This document shows positions 35,214 to 64,000 of a stretch of DNA of 64,000 bases, piece by piece. This stretch comes from Tretioscincus oriximinensis (Eukaryota; Chordata; Lepidosauria; Squamata; Gymnophthalmidae). A program made the position numbers and the translations under genes. Every line of letters starts with the position of its first letter. The first letter of the stretch is position 1. Below the pieces are notes generated by a model, which was not told the origin of the DNA, searched no databases, and saw only the letters and a list, made by a program, of their open reading frames with translations. The stretch covers positions 788,776-852,775 of the forward strand of contig JAJVDF010000347.1 in NCBI GenBank assembly GCA_022410635.1, given 5' to 3'.

Positions 35214-38200
35214 AAAAAGGTATATGTATTGGCAAAACACAGGAACATTGAGGAAAGGAAGGGATTCATTACAATTTCTGCTCAAGTATTGACAATTGCC
35301 AACTTCCTTTCTTGCATATCAGGGCAAAGGATCTGGGCCCCATCATGCACGTGCCTTTCTATGATACAAATTCATAAGCCTGGTTGTCCTGACTTGGTGG
35401 TTTAGATCACAAACAAGTAAAAAAAAACCCCTCACCTTCCTGCATTACCATAGCAAGAAGCTGATATATACACAAGGACTTGGATTCCTGTTCCATTGCA
35501 CGCCTGAGGACTCATGTGCAGTGTTTCCCGATTGGTTGCTCTTCCCCCTCCCCTTGAATGCCTGAGGTCCAGTGCACCAATCTTGCCTTGAGTCTTAGCC
35601 AAATGCACGTGCCTTGCCTCAAATCTTGGCTGAATTCTCACCTTTTCCTGCCTGTTCCCGCATGCACATGCCATACCACCTCCCCACCAGAGACAAGAGA
35701 AGCCTGTTCCAATATCTGCATGTAAATTACTATCAGGAAAACCCAGGGCAATGGGGCTCCTTAGCAAAGGAATTGCTGAAAGTATGTGAGATGTGAGGCA
35801 AATTCGCCTTGATATACTATAGAAATTTCTCATCTCAATGGGCCCTAAATGTTTATAGCGCTTGTATTTCCCTCATATGTCTATCATTGCATGCAGAGTT
35901 CATTTGCTTATTCCATTGTATTTAGATATTCCAAAATACCCTTGGTTTATTCCAGAATATTCAGATATTGTAGAGTATGTAAATGATGTTAGGATGTTGC
36001 TATACTTTTTCAGTTAATATTTCCTAGAGATGTGGTTTTGCAAAGGTTCAAGAGAAAGCAAAAACATTACTTTTTTAGAGACAGCATTATATCGAGATGA
36101 TAATGATGATGATGATGATTGTAATGTACTGTATTTTAAACTATGTTACATTTATTATAGACTTTGGTCTTGATCACACACCAGTAATTAGTATATGTTA
36201 TTTAACTAATGTATTGGGAACATTATACATGTTCTCAATATGGTTTTAATTTAGCCTTCTCATTTAGTCTAATCGTTTACGTCTCATTTCTTCTCTTTAT
36301 GTTGTTACCACCAGTCTAATTATGGAAGGGGATGGTGAAGGGAGAGTTTTGAAAGATAGACTTACTGGGTTTGCTATCAGTTACTTTGCTAATTTGTACA
36401 AGAACCTGTAGGTGATTGCTTTAGAAACTTCTAGTCTGTCTAGGTGCACTCTGAGGCTCTTATCAAAAGCTGTTCATTCTAGGATATCATTAAAATGTAT
36501 TATTCAAGCTTTGAAGAAGAAGTTAAAGTACTTGCTGCATTTTTACATATTTCCATCTTTTGTGTATAAAAAAGAGAAATGAAACATTTTATAGCCCAGT
36601 CACATTGAGAACATGCCACAGGCTACCCAGAAATGTGAAAGAGGTCTCTCAAGGCATTTTTGGTTCATCTATCTTCGGAACAAACTGTCTTCTCAAAAAG
36701 CAGGACTATGCTTTTCATTTTAACTGGCTTTATTATCCTATCGCTTTACATATACCTGTGAAAGCTGGCCAGAAAAGGCAGCAATGTTTTCTTCTATGGT
36801 TTGGCTTTCACATTCAGCATCTTGAAGCTTATTAATACAGATATAAACATGTTGAGCATCTGCTCATTATTCTCCTGTAACATTCTACAACAATGCATGA
36901 AAAACNGTGAGACCTGCAATTTTGGAGTAGGTGGGTGTAATTCAATATATTTTTATCATTTTTCCTTTACATTAAATTTTTTGGGGTACCTGCTCTTTGA
37001 GCCATAGCAACATGTATTTTACTGTGCATTAAACCGCATTTAGCTGCAGCATTTTGATACAAATCACATGACATTTGCATTACTAAACATGTTTTCCATT
37101 TTATTGTTTTCCCATTTGTTAATAATGTAAAGGTTGGGGAAGAGTCGATTGAATCCAATGATTAGAAAGTAGGGTTAGAACTCACACAATGAAAAGGCAT
37201 TTATTGTACAGCTATCAGGGACTTGAGACTCTTGCAATATTGGGAAGCATGAGAAATTCACCCCCAAAATAAAGAACACTTGTTTTGCTTTTATCTAGAA
37301 ACACATTTTAAGAACAAGTTCCAAAAGTAAGAAAGTTTATACAAAAATTAAGTTCTTGCAGATCAGATGTTTGACATACCACCACGTTCATCAAAGCAAA
37401 ATACTAAAATTCCTAATGTATATATAAATATTATATTCCTAATGGATATATTTATATACTATCCATTTATGCATCTTACAAAATAGTNTGTCTAAATACG
37501 ATGAATTACAAAGGAATCATAAACAATTATATATAGGGGTTTTCTTAATTGGAAAAACAAATATGAAAATACATTTTAAAGCTGAGGAATTTATTTTAAA
37601 TGCAAGGCAATGAACAAAGGGATAAGGGTAATGACAAGCAAGATTCTTCTGAAAAAGCTACCTTCTTTGTGACACTACCAAGGTACAACAACAGCTTCTG
37701 CCTAGATTGTTTGGATGGCTAAACAGGAATTTTTATGAAACTTTCAGTAAGAGTGGTCATCTTAGGAAATGGATTTCTATTGTTGGGACTATGGATTACC
37801 CACGCAGAAGTTAGACCACATAAAAACGAACTGGAGGATTTTTGGGGGAAAAACAGCATTGTGTTGTGCAAAGTAATATCTCATGTGATTTCAAGGGTAA
37901 AAAGTGCAAAAATAATTGTGCATATAGGCTGACAAAATGATAACGATCATTTTATAAAGGGAAGAAAGACCAAAAGAGAGAGCAGGCTGGATGCAGCCTG
38001 TGCTCAGACATAAAAGGATTCCATCAGAGGTGCATCAACAAAAGTAGAAAAGGCAAATTGGCCTGTGTGAAGAATTTCAAAAATGCTTCAGGTTTGTTGT
38101 GTTTGAACACATCCTAAAGCTGCTTCTATATGTGGGATAGAAGAAGCTGATTCTAAATAGAAATTGCTCATGCAAGACTCCGAGGTGGCCTGGGGGTGTT

Positions 38201-39365
38201 TTTAATTCAAATCGTACACCACATGTGCACAGTACCAACCATTCAAGATAACCTGAACAAGCTATCAAACTGCTGCTGAAGATCAAAGCAATACAACAGA
38301 GATCTCTGAAACAATGGGCAGACCTCCATCAAAGCACACTACCCCAGCCACTGCCTTGATCTGCAACTTCAAGATAGGGAACATCTGACAATAGTCATCC
38401 TCAAAGTCACATTTTTTAGAATCTCAGCTGATCAACAATTAAAATCAGACACTTAAAAGCCTTATTATTCTCCTCAATGTAATCTGTTGGGTCAGACACC
38501 TGAAATATATAGCTTCCATTACCAATAACTGAATGCATAATATGCCTACGAGAGGCCCTTTACATTGACATTAATTTTCACAAAACAAATATTGGCACAA
38601 GGAAGCAATTTAAGCAAGTGTTACATATAGTCAAGTTGAATGTTGAATTAATGTAACTCAAGGATTAATTAGCTAAAGCCCTGTGTTAACCAAAAATGAA
38701 GAAAGAAAGACAACACTGATCTAATTAAATATTAAGGAGCCTGGTCTATGTGCTCCCAGGATTCAGTTACAGTCTCTCTGATAACAGTTTAAAAAGAGAA
38801 AGAAAAATTCAAAATTTACTGGAAAGCCCTGTCTCCCATGTACCGGTATATTAAAAGTCACAGGATAAAATTAGAAAACAATGCCATCCATTAAAGAGGG
38901 ACAGATTTACACATGTTCCTCCTACCCATCCACTGTATAAACCAATCCAGAATACCAGCTGTCTTGCAACAGCTCTATGAATTGTTCATGCTTTGTGCAC
39001 CTCTCTGACATTTACATAAGTAATTGTTTAGGTTCACAGTTGCACATTACTAATTTATATGTTGCACATAGCAAGCTCTGGAGGCAAAAAAAAAACCTTA
39101 ATTGTCATCTCATAACTCTAAGGAAGAAATAAAATGAAGACAACATTTTATCTTCTTAGGAAAAATAATCCCATGTGCCAAGTAGAAAAACGGAAAATAG
39201 AAAAGATTGTCATTTAGGTAGCCCCACCAAGCTCATAAATTTGTCAGCCAGCAATAGAATACTTTGGATATGGCTGCTTTTGATTGGAGAAGTAATCACT
39301 TTACACACGCAAAGGGGAAAATTGAATATGTTAAGCAACATTCAAAGCAGGAGATTGGGTATGGA
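35214..39365. other. Non-coding stretch, nothing assigned
   Basis: Contains a (GAT)n run at about 36098-36119 and an unassigned 65-codon frame with a hydrophobic N-terminus at 37735-37932. No repeat end recognised over about 4 kb, unusual for this window. Confidence 0.45.
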
Positions 39366-39503
39366 TAGCATGGGAAAGGGAATAGCCTAGAAATCAAAAG
39401 GTTGCCTGTTCAGTCCCTAACTTCTCCTCAGAAGTAGGCAAAGGCAAACCACTTCTGTATTATTGGCATGAAAACCACCATATAAGTTGGCTCCCAAAGT
39501 GTC
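39366..39503 (+). mobile_element. Sauria-type SINE (BovB-related 3' end)
   Basis: ATCAAAAGGTTGCCTGTTCA (B-box region), then AGGCAAAGGCAAACCACTTC and ACCATATAAGTTGGCT, matching the AAACCACTTCTG...CATAAGTCGGCT end of Sauria SINEs, which are restricted to squamates. Some decay. Confidence 0.75.
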
Positions 39504-40404
39504 TACGTTGTCAACTAACAGGCAATAGTATTCAGCAACAGTGGGCTTTCCCCTGTTTAAGGGTACTTATAATTCAATATGCTTATTGATAAGAAACGTA
39601 CCTTCTACGTGAGCCAATGAGTCTCAAGTCAAATCCAAACATTAAAAAAGAAAACTCATAATAATGCAAAGGGCTTTAAAAATTCCACCTGTGTTTACAG
39701 AGAAAACGCAGGCAGGGAAAATTGCTTTCATATCCTGTTTATTTATTGATATTGATACCAAGACAGACTATTCTACAGCTGGGGGAGAAAAGGAAGACAG
39801 AAAAGCTTAGTTCTTTTGAATTTTCACTGCCATGGGTTGGCATGCCTGTGGTGTCCAGGATAGATGATTCCCAGGGCAGTACCCAAAGCACTTCTCCATC
39901 CACACAGAGAAAGAATAAGGTGATTTTAGCAGCTGTGTTTCTGGCATACTGGTGCCATTTCAGGTTGGCACTAGAAATGCCCACACCAAATCTTGCAGCA
40001 GCACTAAGTTTACCACTCATTTATGTGTATTTTGCCCCAGTCTCCTCATCTTCAAGCTACATCCAATCTGTCTGGGAATACAATAGCTTATGGCTTGTTC
40101 ATGCCCTTTGCCTCTCATCTTCCCTTCAGTTCAGCCTGGTCAGATTTTATAGGTCAGTTAAATGCCTGTGGTCAAAGGAGGCCCTACAGAAAATGCATCA
40201 TTCAACAGGTGAAAAAGGAGCCCAGCCTGCTTATTTAACTCAACAGTCCACTTAGCCCTGCTTCTAATGCCAAATCCAGAAGATCATAAACAAGATATGA
40301 AGGCAACTTTCCATGCTTGTGTTTTCTCTGCAACACACAGGTGGATATATCTTAGCCCTTTGCATTATTATGAGTTCTGAAGGCATAAGTGCACTTGAAT
40401 ATCT
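39504..40404. other. Non-coding stretch with a chance ORF
   Basis: A 177-codon open frame at 39722-40255 has no similarity, no splice context and no codon pattern supporting a gene. Confidence 0.4.
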
Positions 40405-40535
40405 TGATTACACACACCCAACATGTCTCTCTATTCCTACTAAATCAGGAGAGGCATGTGATTGTTGCCTGGAGGCAGTGAGGGGCTGGATGTGGGTCAA
40501 TGAACTGAAACAGAATCCAGATAAGATGTAGAAAA
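40405..40535 (+). mobile_element. L2 LINE RT fragment
   Basis: Reads CLEAVRGWMWVNELKQNPDK, equivalent to VTGWMVDNKLKLNPGK at 32850. Confidence 0.7.
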
Positions 40536-40642
40536 TATTTGCCAAATGATCCTGTATCCAGCAGCACCTAGTTCTCCCTATGTACTGTCAAAATGCACTG
40601 TCAAATGCAATACAAGATTACATATAAAGCCCAAATATGTTG

Positions 40643-41275
40643 TGATCCATTTATTTATTTATTTTAAACTTGTATCCCACCCTATACCAAAAATTATCAG
40701 AGCAGCTAGCAGTAAGAGCAGAAATATAAAATTGATATTTTAAATCAATACCTGATATTGGAGAAGGGGAAGCCACTTCTTCAACCAAAGGCCAGGTTAA
40801 AGAAGTGCATCTTAAAAGATTTTCTGATTGAATATAGTGATGGGGAATGATGCACCTGAAGGGGAAGACTTCTCGGGGCAACCTCTGAAAAGGTACTGCC
40901 CACTCCCTTTAGTGCTGAGAGGCTGGTACAACCAGGTGCCCCTCTCCTACAGATCTTGAGGCATGGGCAGGTTGATATGGGAGAAGGTGTTCTTTAGAAA
41001 TTTGGGTCTCAGGTTTTTTAGAGCCTTACAAGTTAATTGGGCTCAGTAGGGGATTGACAATACAACTCTTTCAAGACTGGTGTGATGTGTTTCCAGCCAG
41101 TCGTTCCAGTCAGCAGTCTAACTGCTGCGTTCTGCATCAACTGTAGCTTCTGAACTATTTTTGTGGGCAGCCCCACATAGTGGTCCATACAGTAGTCCAA
41201 TTTGTAAATTACTAGTGTGTGGATTACTGTGGCCAGATTGTCCCTGTGGCTGTTACTGGTGAACCAATCATAGTT
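40643..41275 (-). mobile_element. L2-related LINE fragment
   Basis: Inverted tail TTTATTTATTTATTTTAAAC then CCACCCTATACC. Further in, GGGCAGCCCCACATAGTGG and CAGTAGTCCAATTTG are the complement of the DYCNALYMGLP coding stretch. Confidence 0.75.
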
Positions 41276-42432
41276 GGCACAGTAGTGACACTCATTATGT
41301 GAATCTGGAATGTTCTGCCTGGGAAACTCAAGTAGGACAATTTCCCACCCATCCTCTCTGCTTTCAGTATGTATAATGGATTAATTGCTTTTACCTACAC
41401 AGTGTCTATAATTCTGAGTTCTGCAATTCTTTCATCCCCATTGGAAAGGTTCTCTACTAGTTTATCATTAGTTGCCATCTTGACTTGCAGTTTTTGCCCT
41501 GTCTTTTCCTTGGGGACGTCCTTTTGACTTGGTTTGTACTAAAGGTGCATCCATATGTTGTTTTTTTCATGCCATCATATTGTGATTCTGGGGAATTCAC
41601 CATGTAACTGTGTGAATTACAATTACTGTGGTAATTGTAGCTGTGATAGTTCTAAAAAGTGATGTTATCCTTTTTTCCAGCTAGTAATTTTATGCAGCTC
41701 CTGTAGCAATGTGCGTTCATCAGCTGCAAACTAAGCATTTTCTTGCTTCATGAACCTATGCATGCCTTGTTGCATGCAAGAGTGGAGAATTTAGGACTCT
41801 CAACATATGCTTTCTTCCCTGTTGAATTTATATTGGAAAAACAGCATTGATAGTGAATAAAATCATCACTTGCAGCCTTGAGCCAGTAACAGATGAGATA
41901 CAGACCAGCTAATTGCAAACTAGGATTTGTAGCAGCATTTCATATTGTGGACAACGAGCAATGATGGCGCAAGTCTTTTATAGGCTATATACAGAAATAA
42001 TGCTACAAAAGGTCCCTAACTGCCAAACATTTTGGATCAGCCATAAGGAATAGTTCATATTGTGTACTTCGGTTGTTGATCAACAAAGGATTCATTCCCC
42101 ATAAGGATAATCTTCATCTATGTTCTTTAAGCCACTCAAGGCACAAAAGTATTTATCAGCTAATGTTACAATCAGCATTTAAAGTTAAGGCATTTCTTGC
42201 CAACCTCTTCACATATTCACTGTTCATAGGTACAAAATATTTGAGCAGTAACTTACAGTAAAAAAGATCAAAGCTCTGTGGCCATCAATACACATGAATA
42301 TGCCATTCTGTTTTCCTTACCACTGCTTGAAAAATTGCATTTTGCAGGTGTATTATGGTCATTATAGTACTTTTTTGCATTTGCTTTCCTTGGTTTGTTG
42401 ATTTCCTTTTGAAGTTTGCATCTATAATATTC
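41276..42432. other. Non-coding stretch, nothing assigned
   Basis: No gene or repeat recognised. Confidence 0.4.
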
Positions 42433-42815
42433 ATAAGAAGAGCCCTGCTGAATCCAGCTGTAGCCCATCTAGTCTAGCATTCTGTCTCACACAGTGACTC
42501 ACCAATCGCATTAGGGCAGTCTCAAGCAGAAGAAAGGTAAACCCTCAACTATTCTTGACTTATGCAAATATTTCAGGAATACCGCCTGTTTTCCTAATTA
42601 GCTATTGATATACTTGTCTTCCATTAATTTATCTAATCCCATCTTGAAGCTATCCAGGCTGCTAGTTTCCACCACCTCTTCTGGAAGTGAATTCCACAGA
42701 CCAGTGATCCTCTGGCTGAAGAAATACTTTACCTTTTCTGCCCAACAGCTTCAAGAAGTGCCCTCTAGTCCTAGAGTTGTGTGATAAAGTATTTTTCTCT
42801 TGAAGCAAAAGGCTA
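42433..42815 (-). mobile_element. CR1-like LINE 3' end
   Basis: CATAAGAAGAGCCCTGCTGA; later CACCTCTTCTGGAAGTGAAT encodes LLPEEVV on the - strand. Confidence 0.88.
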
Positions 42816-43857
42816 AACTTTCCATCTCAAAATCCTTCTCAGTTCAAAAAATGATGAAAAAGTATTAAGTATAATCTTCTTGAGAAAAACATACATACAT
42901 TCTCTATTTTTCTTTTAATTATTCATACAACAGGTATACTCCAATCCAAACAAAATTTCTTAAATGGCACAAACATTAAGAGATCAACATAAGACACAAC
43001 TAACACACATAAACAACCCCCCACTAACCAACCCCCTTCCTGGAAAAAATATCTTAGGCCCATCCACAGCTGCACATCTAGAGAACATGGAAAGTTTGAA
43101 CAGTCTGTTGTGAACAAGATACTCAAAGCAGTGATGATAAATTGTAAATGGCTTCCATCTTTCTCCCCAGTGATACTAGTGAGAACTCTCTAAAGGGCTT
43201 TCCTTCATGTTTAAATAATATAATGCAATGTAATGCCAACAGGTGCTTTCCGTGTTGAAAAAAGATCAGAGTTAAAAGTGGCTGGATTGGATTGATATGT
43301 GAGTCAACAGTCTACTCACAGACAGTAAACTGAAGCAACTCTGAAACCCAAGGACTATTTTTAAAAAGAACTGGTAGTTGTAAGTTCAGTGATGGCTTCC
43401 TCTGATCCCCTTAGTATGAAGCTAAAGAAAGAAGCCTGGAAAAACTCATAATCATTAACCTGGAGACTTGTTATGGGTGAAATCCCTGATCAAGTGTACT
43501 AAATAAGAGGGGAGAAAAAACAAAAGGAATATCTACCATGGTTCAGAAGAAGAAATGTGAATTACAGATCATTATGGAAGGCGGTTTGTATGAATTCATC
43601 AATATGTTAGCTGTTTTTCCATGTATATTGCATCTTGTGGAAATAAATTTTAATTAATTAAAGTCAAATGTTCATATTTGAGATTACTTTGTACATGAAA
43701 GCATGAATTTATGCAGTGTTAGATATGATAAAAAATCTTATGCTAGCTGAAAAACTTGAGTAGATGTTGTGCTTATTTCATCTCCTAAAGAGGAAACAAT
43801 TCTTATGTTAAAGTATATTAAAATATGTATACAATTCTGTTTTCTTCTGTCTTACAG
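42816..43857. other. Non-coding, directly upstream of TMC2 exon A
   Basis: No start-codon exon with a phase-1 donor was recognised here. Confidence 0.4.
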
Positions 43858-62696
<18,839 letters not shown>

Positions 62697-62884
62697 GTAA
62701 GGATTTCTTTTTCTGACAGGATCAAGCCAAATTCTATATACTTTTACATATATTTATTTTTTGCAAGCATAGGGAACTATGAAGTGCCCCAAAAGGATTC
62801 TTGCACATTGATGAACTGAGCATCAAAATGGAAGGAGCTGACTAATTACAGCAAGTTCAAAAATGGCTCTACATTTGCAAGGGG

Positions 62885-63860
62885 TAGGGTTGCCATAATC
62901 AAACACGGATGGCTGGACTCGCACACACACATAAAGGAGGTGAGGTGCACTTAGGGTTGCCATATGTCCCGGGAAGGCGGGACAATCCCGGTATGGGGGT
63001 CTAAAATATNGTCCCCTCCGGGTTTTAAGATAAAATCCCGTATTTTTACATTCACCGATGCTACATCAGGGAATATAAAAATGAGGATTTTAAAGGCAAA
63101 GGAGCCGTCAGGGCTGATGGCTGCAGCCCAAACAAAGCTTTCCAGGGTCCTGGAAGGAACCTCGGAGCGTGCTGTANCTGCTCCAATGCTGGAGGCGGGG
63201 TTTGGCACCTGATGTCAGGCAAAGTGCGCCAACTCGCCTCCAGTAGAGCAAAAATGCTTGGGTTTGTGACATGAGGACAGCTCTGTTCTCCTGTCACAAA
63301 CCCAGGCATTTTTCCTCCGCTGGAGGCGAGTTAGCGCGCTTTGCCTGACAGCAGGCACAAAACCCCGTCTCCAGCATTGGAGCAGCTACACACACACGCG
63401 CACAAACACGGACGCTTTGGTGAGACAGGCAGAAGAGAGGTTCTGCCTGTCTCACTACAAGCGTCCGTATGTGCGCACACGCTCATGTACATGTGTGTGC
63501 GCACGAATGTAAATGTGTGTGCACCCGTATGCACACACCCCACCCCCGTCCCGGTTTTGGGCGGCCAAAATATGGCAGCCCTAGGTGCACTCTGCCTTAT
63601 CGCAAGCTCCAAATCCCTCCTCCTGCAGAGGAGCAGCTACCGCATGCTCCAAGGGTCTTCCCAGGAACCAGGAAGCTATTGGGGCAGAGCTGACCTACTC
63701 CTGCNGCCGTCGGCCCTGTCCTGCAATTCCCCTTTGCCTTATGCATAGAGGAATTTACAAATCCGAGATTTTTACCTAACTTTACTAAACCCAGATGGGA
63801 CAATATTCTTGTTCCCAAATCCAGGACATTCCCAGCTTTCCGGGACATATGGCACACCTA
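62885..63860. mobile_element. Outer hAT-like element (TAGGGTTGCCA family)
   Basis: Left end TAGGGTTGCCATAATC, right end CCGGGACATATGGCACACCTA. Flanks GCAAGGGG (62877-62884) and GTAAGCGG (63861-63868) match 6 of 8. The inner element at 62952 splits it. Confidence 0.65.
62952..63583. mobile_element. Inner hAT element with perfect 8-bp TSD
   Basis: TAGGGTTGCCATATGTCCCG at the left, AATATGGCAGCCCTA at the right; GGTGCACT at 62944-62951 and 63584-63591. The interior has a long inverted repeat, TGCTGGAGGCGGGGT at about 63186 against its complement near 63365, and an AC/GT-rich stretch. Confidence 0.92.
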
Positions 63861-64000
63861 GTAAGCGGTAAAGTCCAGTTAGAAATGGACTGATAGAAGT
63901 AATTCTAAGTTGNCGCAATCCCACTGGCCCCGAAAAAGGATGGCCTGTTCTGGAATATACTCAGCATTGCTCAGAAACTCATGGAAGTTCTAATGGTACC

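Noticed and set aside
35432..35833. 133-codon frame on the - strand
   Set aside because: No family, no splice context; not supported as a gene.
39722..40255. 177-codon open frame, the longest in the window
   Set aside because: No similarity to a known family, no splice or promoter context; length is possible by chance in 64 kb.
63341..63748. Cysteine- and histidine-containing frames suggestive of a small protein
   Set aside because: Produced by the AC/GT-rich interior of nested hAT elements.

Overview
This is vertebrate nuclear DNA, almost certainly from a squamate reptile (lizard or gecko type). The evidence is split genes with GT-AG introns plus a characteristic repeat mix: CR1-like and L2 LINE 3' ends, L1 and BovB/RTE fragments, Sauria-type and tRNA-derived SINEs, and many short hAT-, Harbinger-, Tc1- and mariner-like elements. 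Single ambiguous bases are scattered throughout and there is one 45-base gap, which suggests a draft assembly.

The only real gene seen is TMC2 (transmembrane channel-like 2, a hair-cell mechanotransduction channel protein). Ten coding exons lie on the + strand between 43858 and 62696. They join in phase into 447 uninterrupted codons, from a charged cytoplasmic N-terminus through the third membrane segment. The start-codon exon is not identified upstream and the rest of the channel lies beyond the right edge. One exon (54720-54818) is short and was found only by homology and splice sites.

Region by region: 1-43857 is intergenic DNA or the 5' intron of TMC2. It holds a degenerate CR1-like LINE (1260-4456) broken by hAT elements, several complete non-autonomous hAT elements with 8-bp target duplications, a decayed processed pseudogene of the phosphatase PPP4C on the - strand (15585-16060), a 5'-truncated L2 (32836-33736), and SINEs. 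43858-62696 is TMC2 with introns of 0.6-3.3 kb full of transposon fragments. 62885-63860 is one hAT element nested inside another.

The most distinctive structure is a family of about 105-bp interspersed repeats with the core 'GCATCTGAAGAAGTAGAC'. Copies are flanked by 10-15 bp target duplications, as in LINE-style retroposition, yet two of them (7744-7958 and 46327-46509) are near-complete palindromes. A third, unrelated large palindrome (29151-29595) sits inside a BovB fragment with an 11-bp duplication. These look like snapback retroposed copies. No autonomous, defence or biosynthetic system was found; the window is one gene in a repeat-rich vertebrate landscape.
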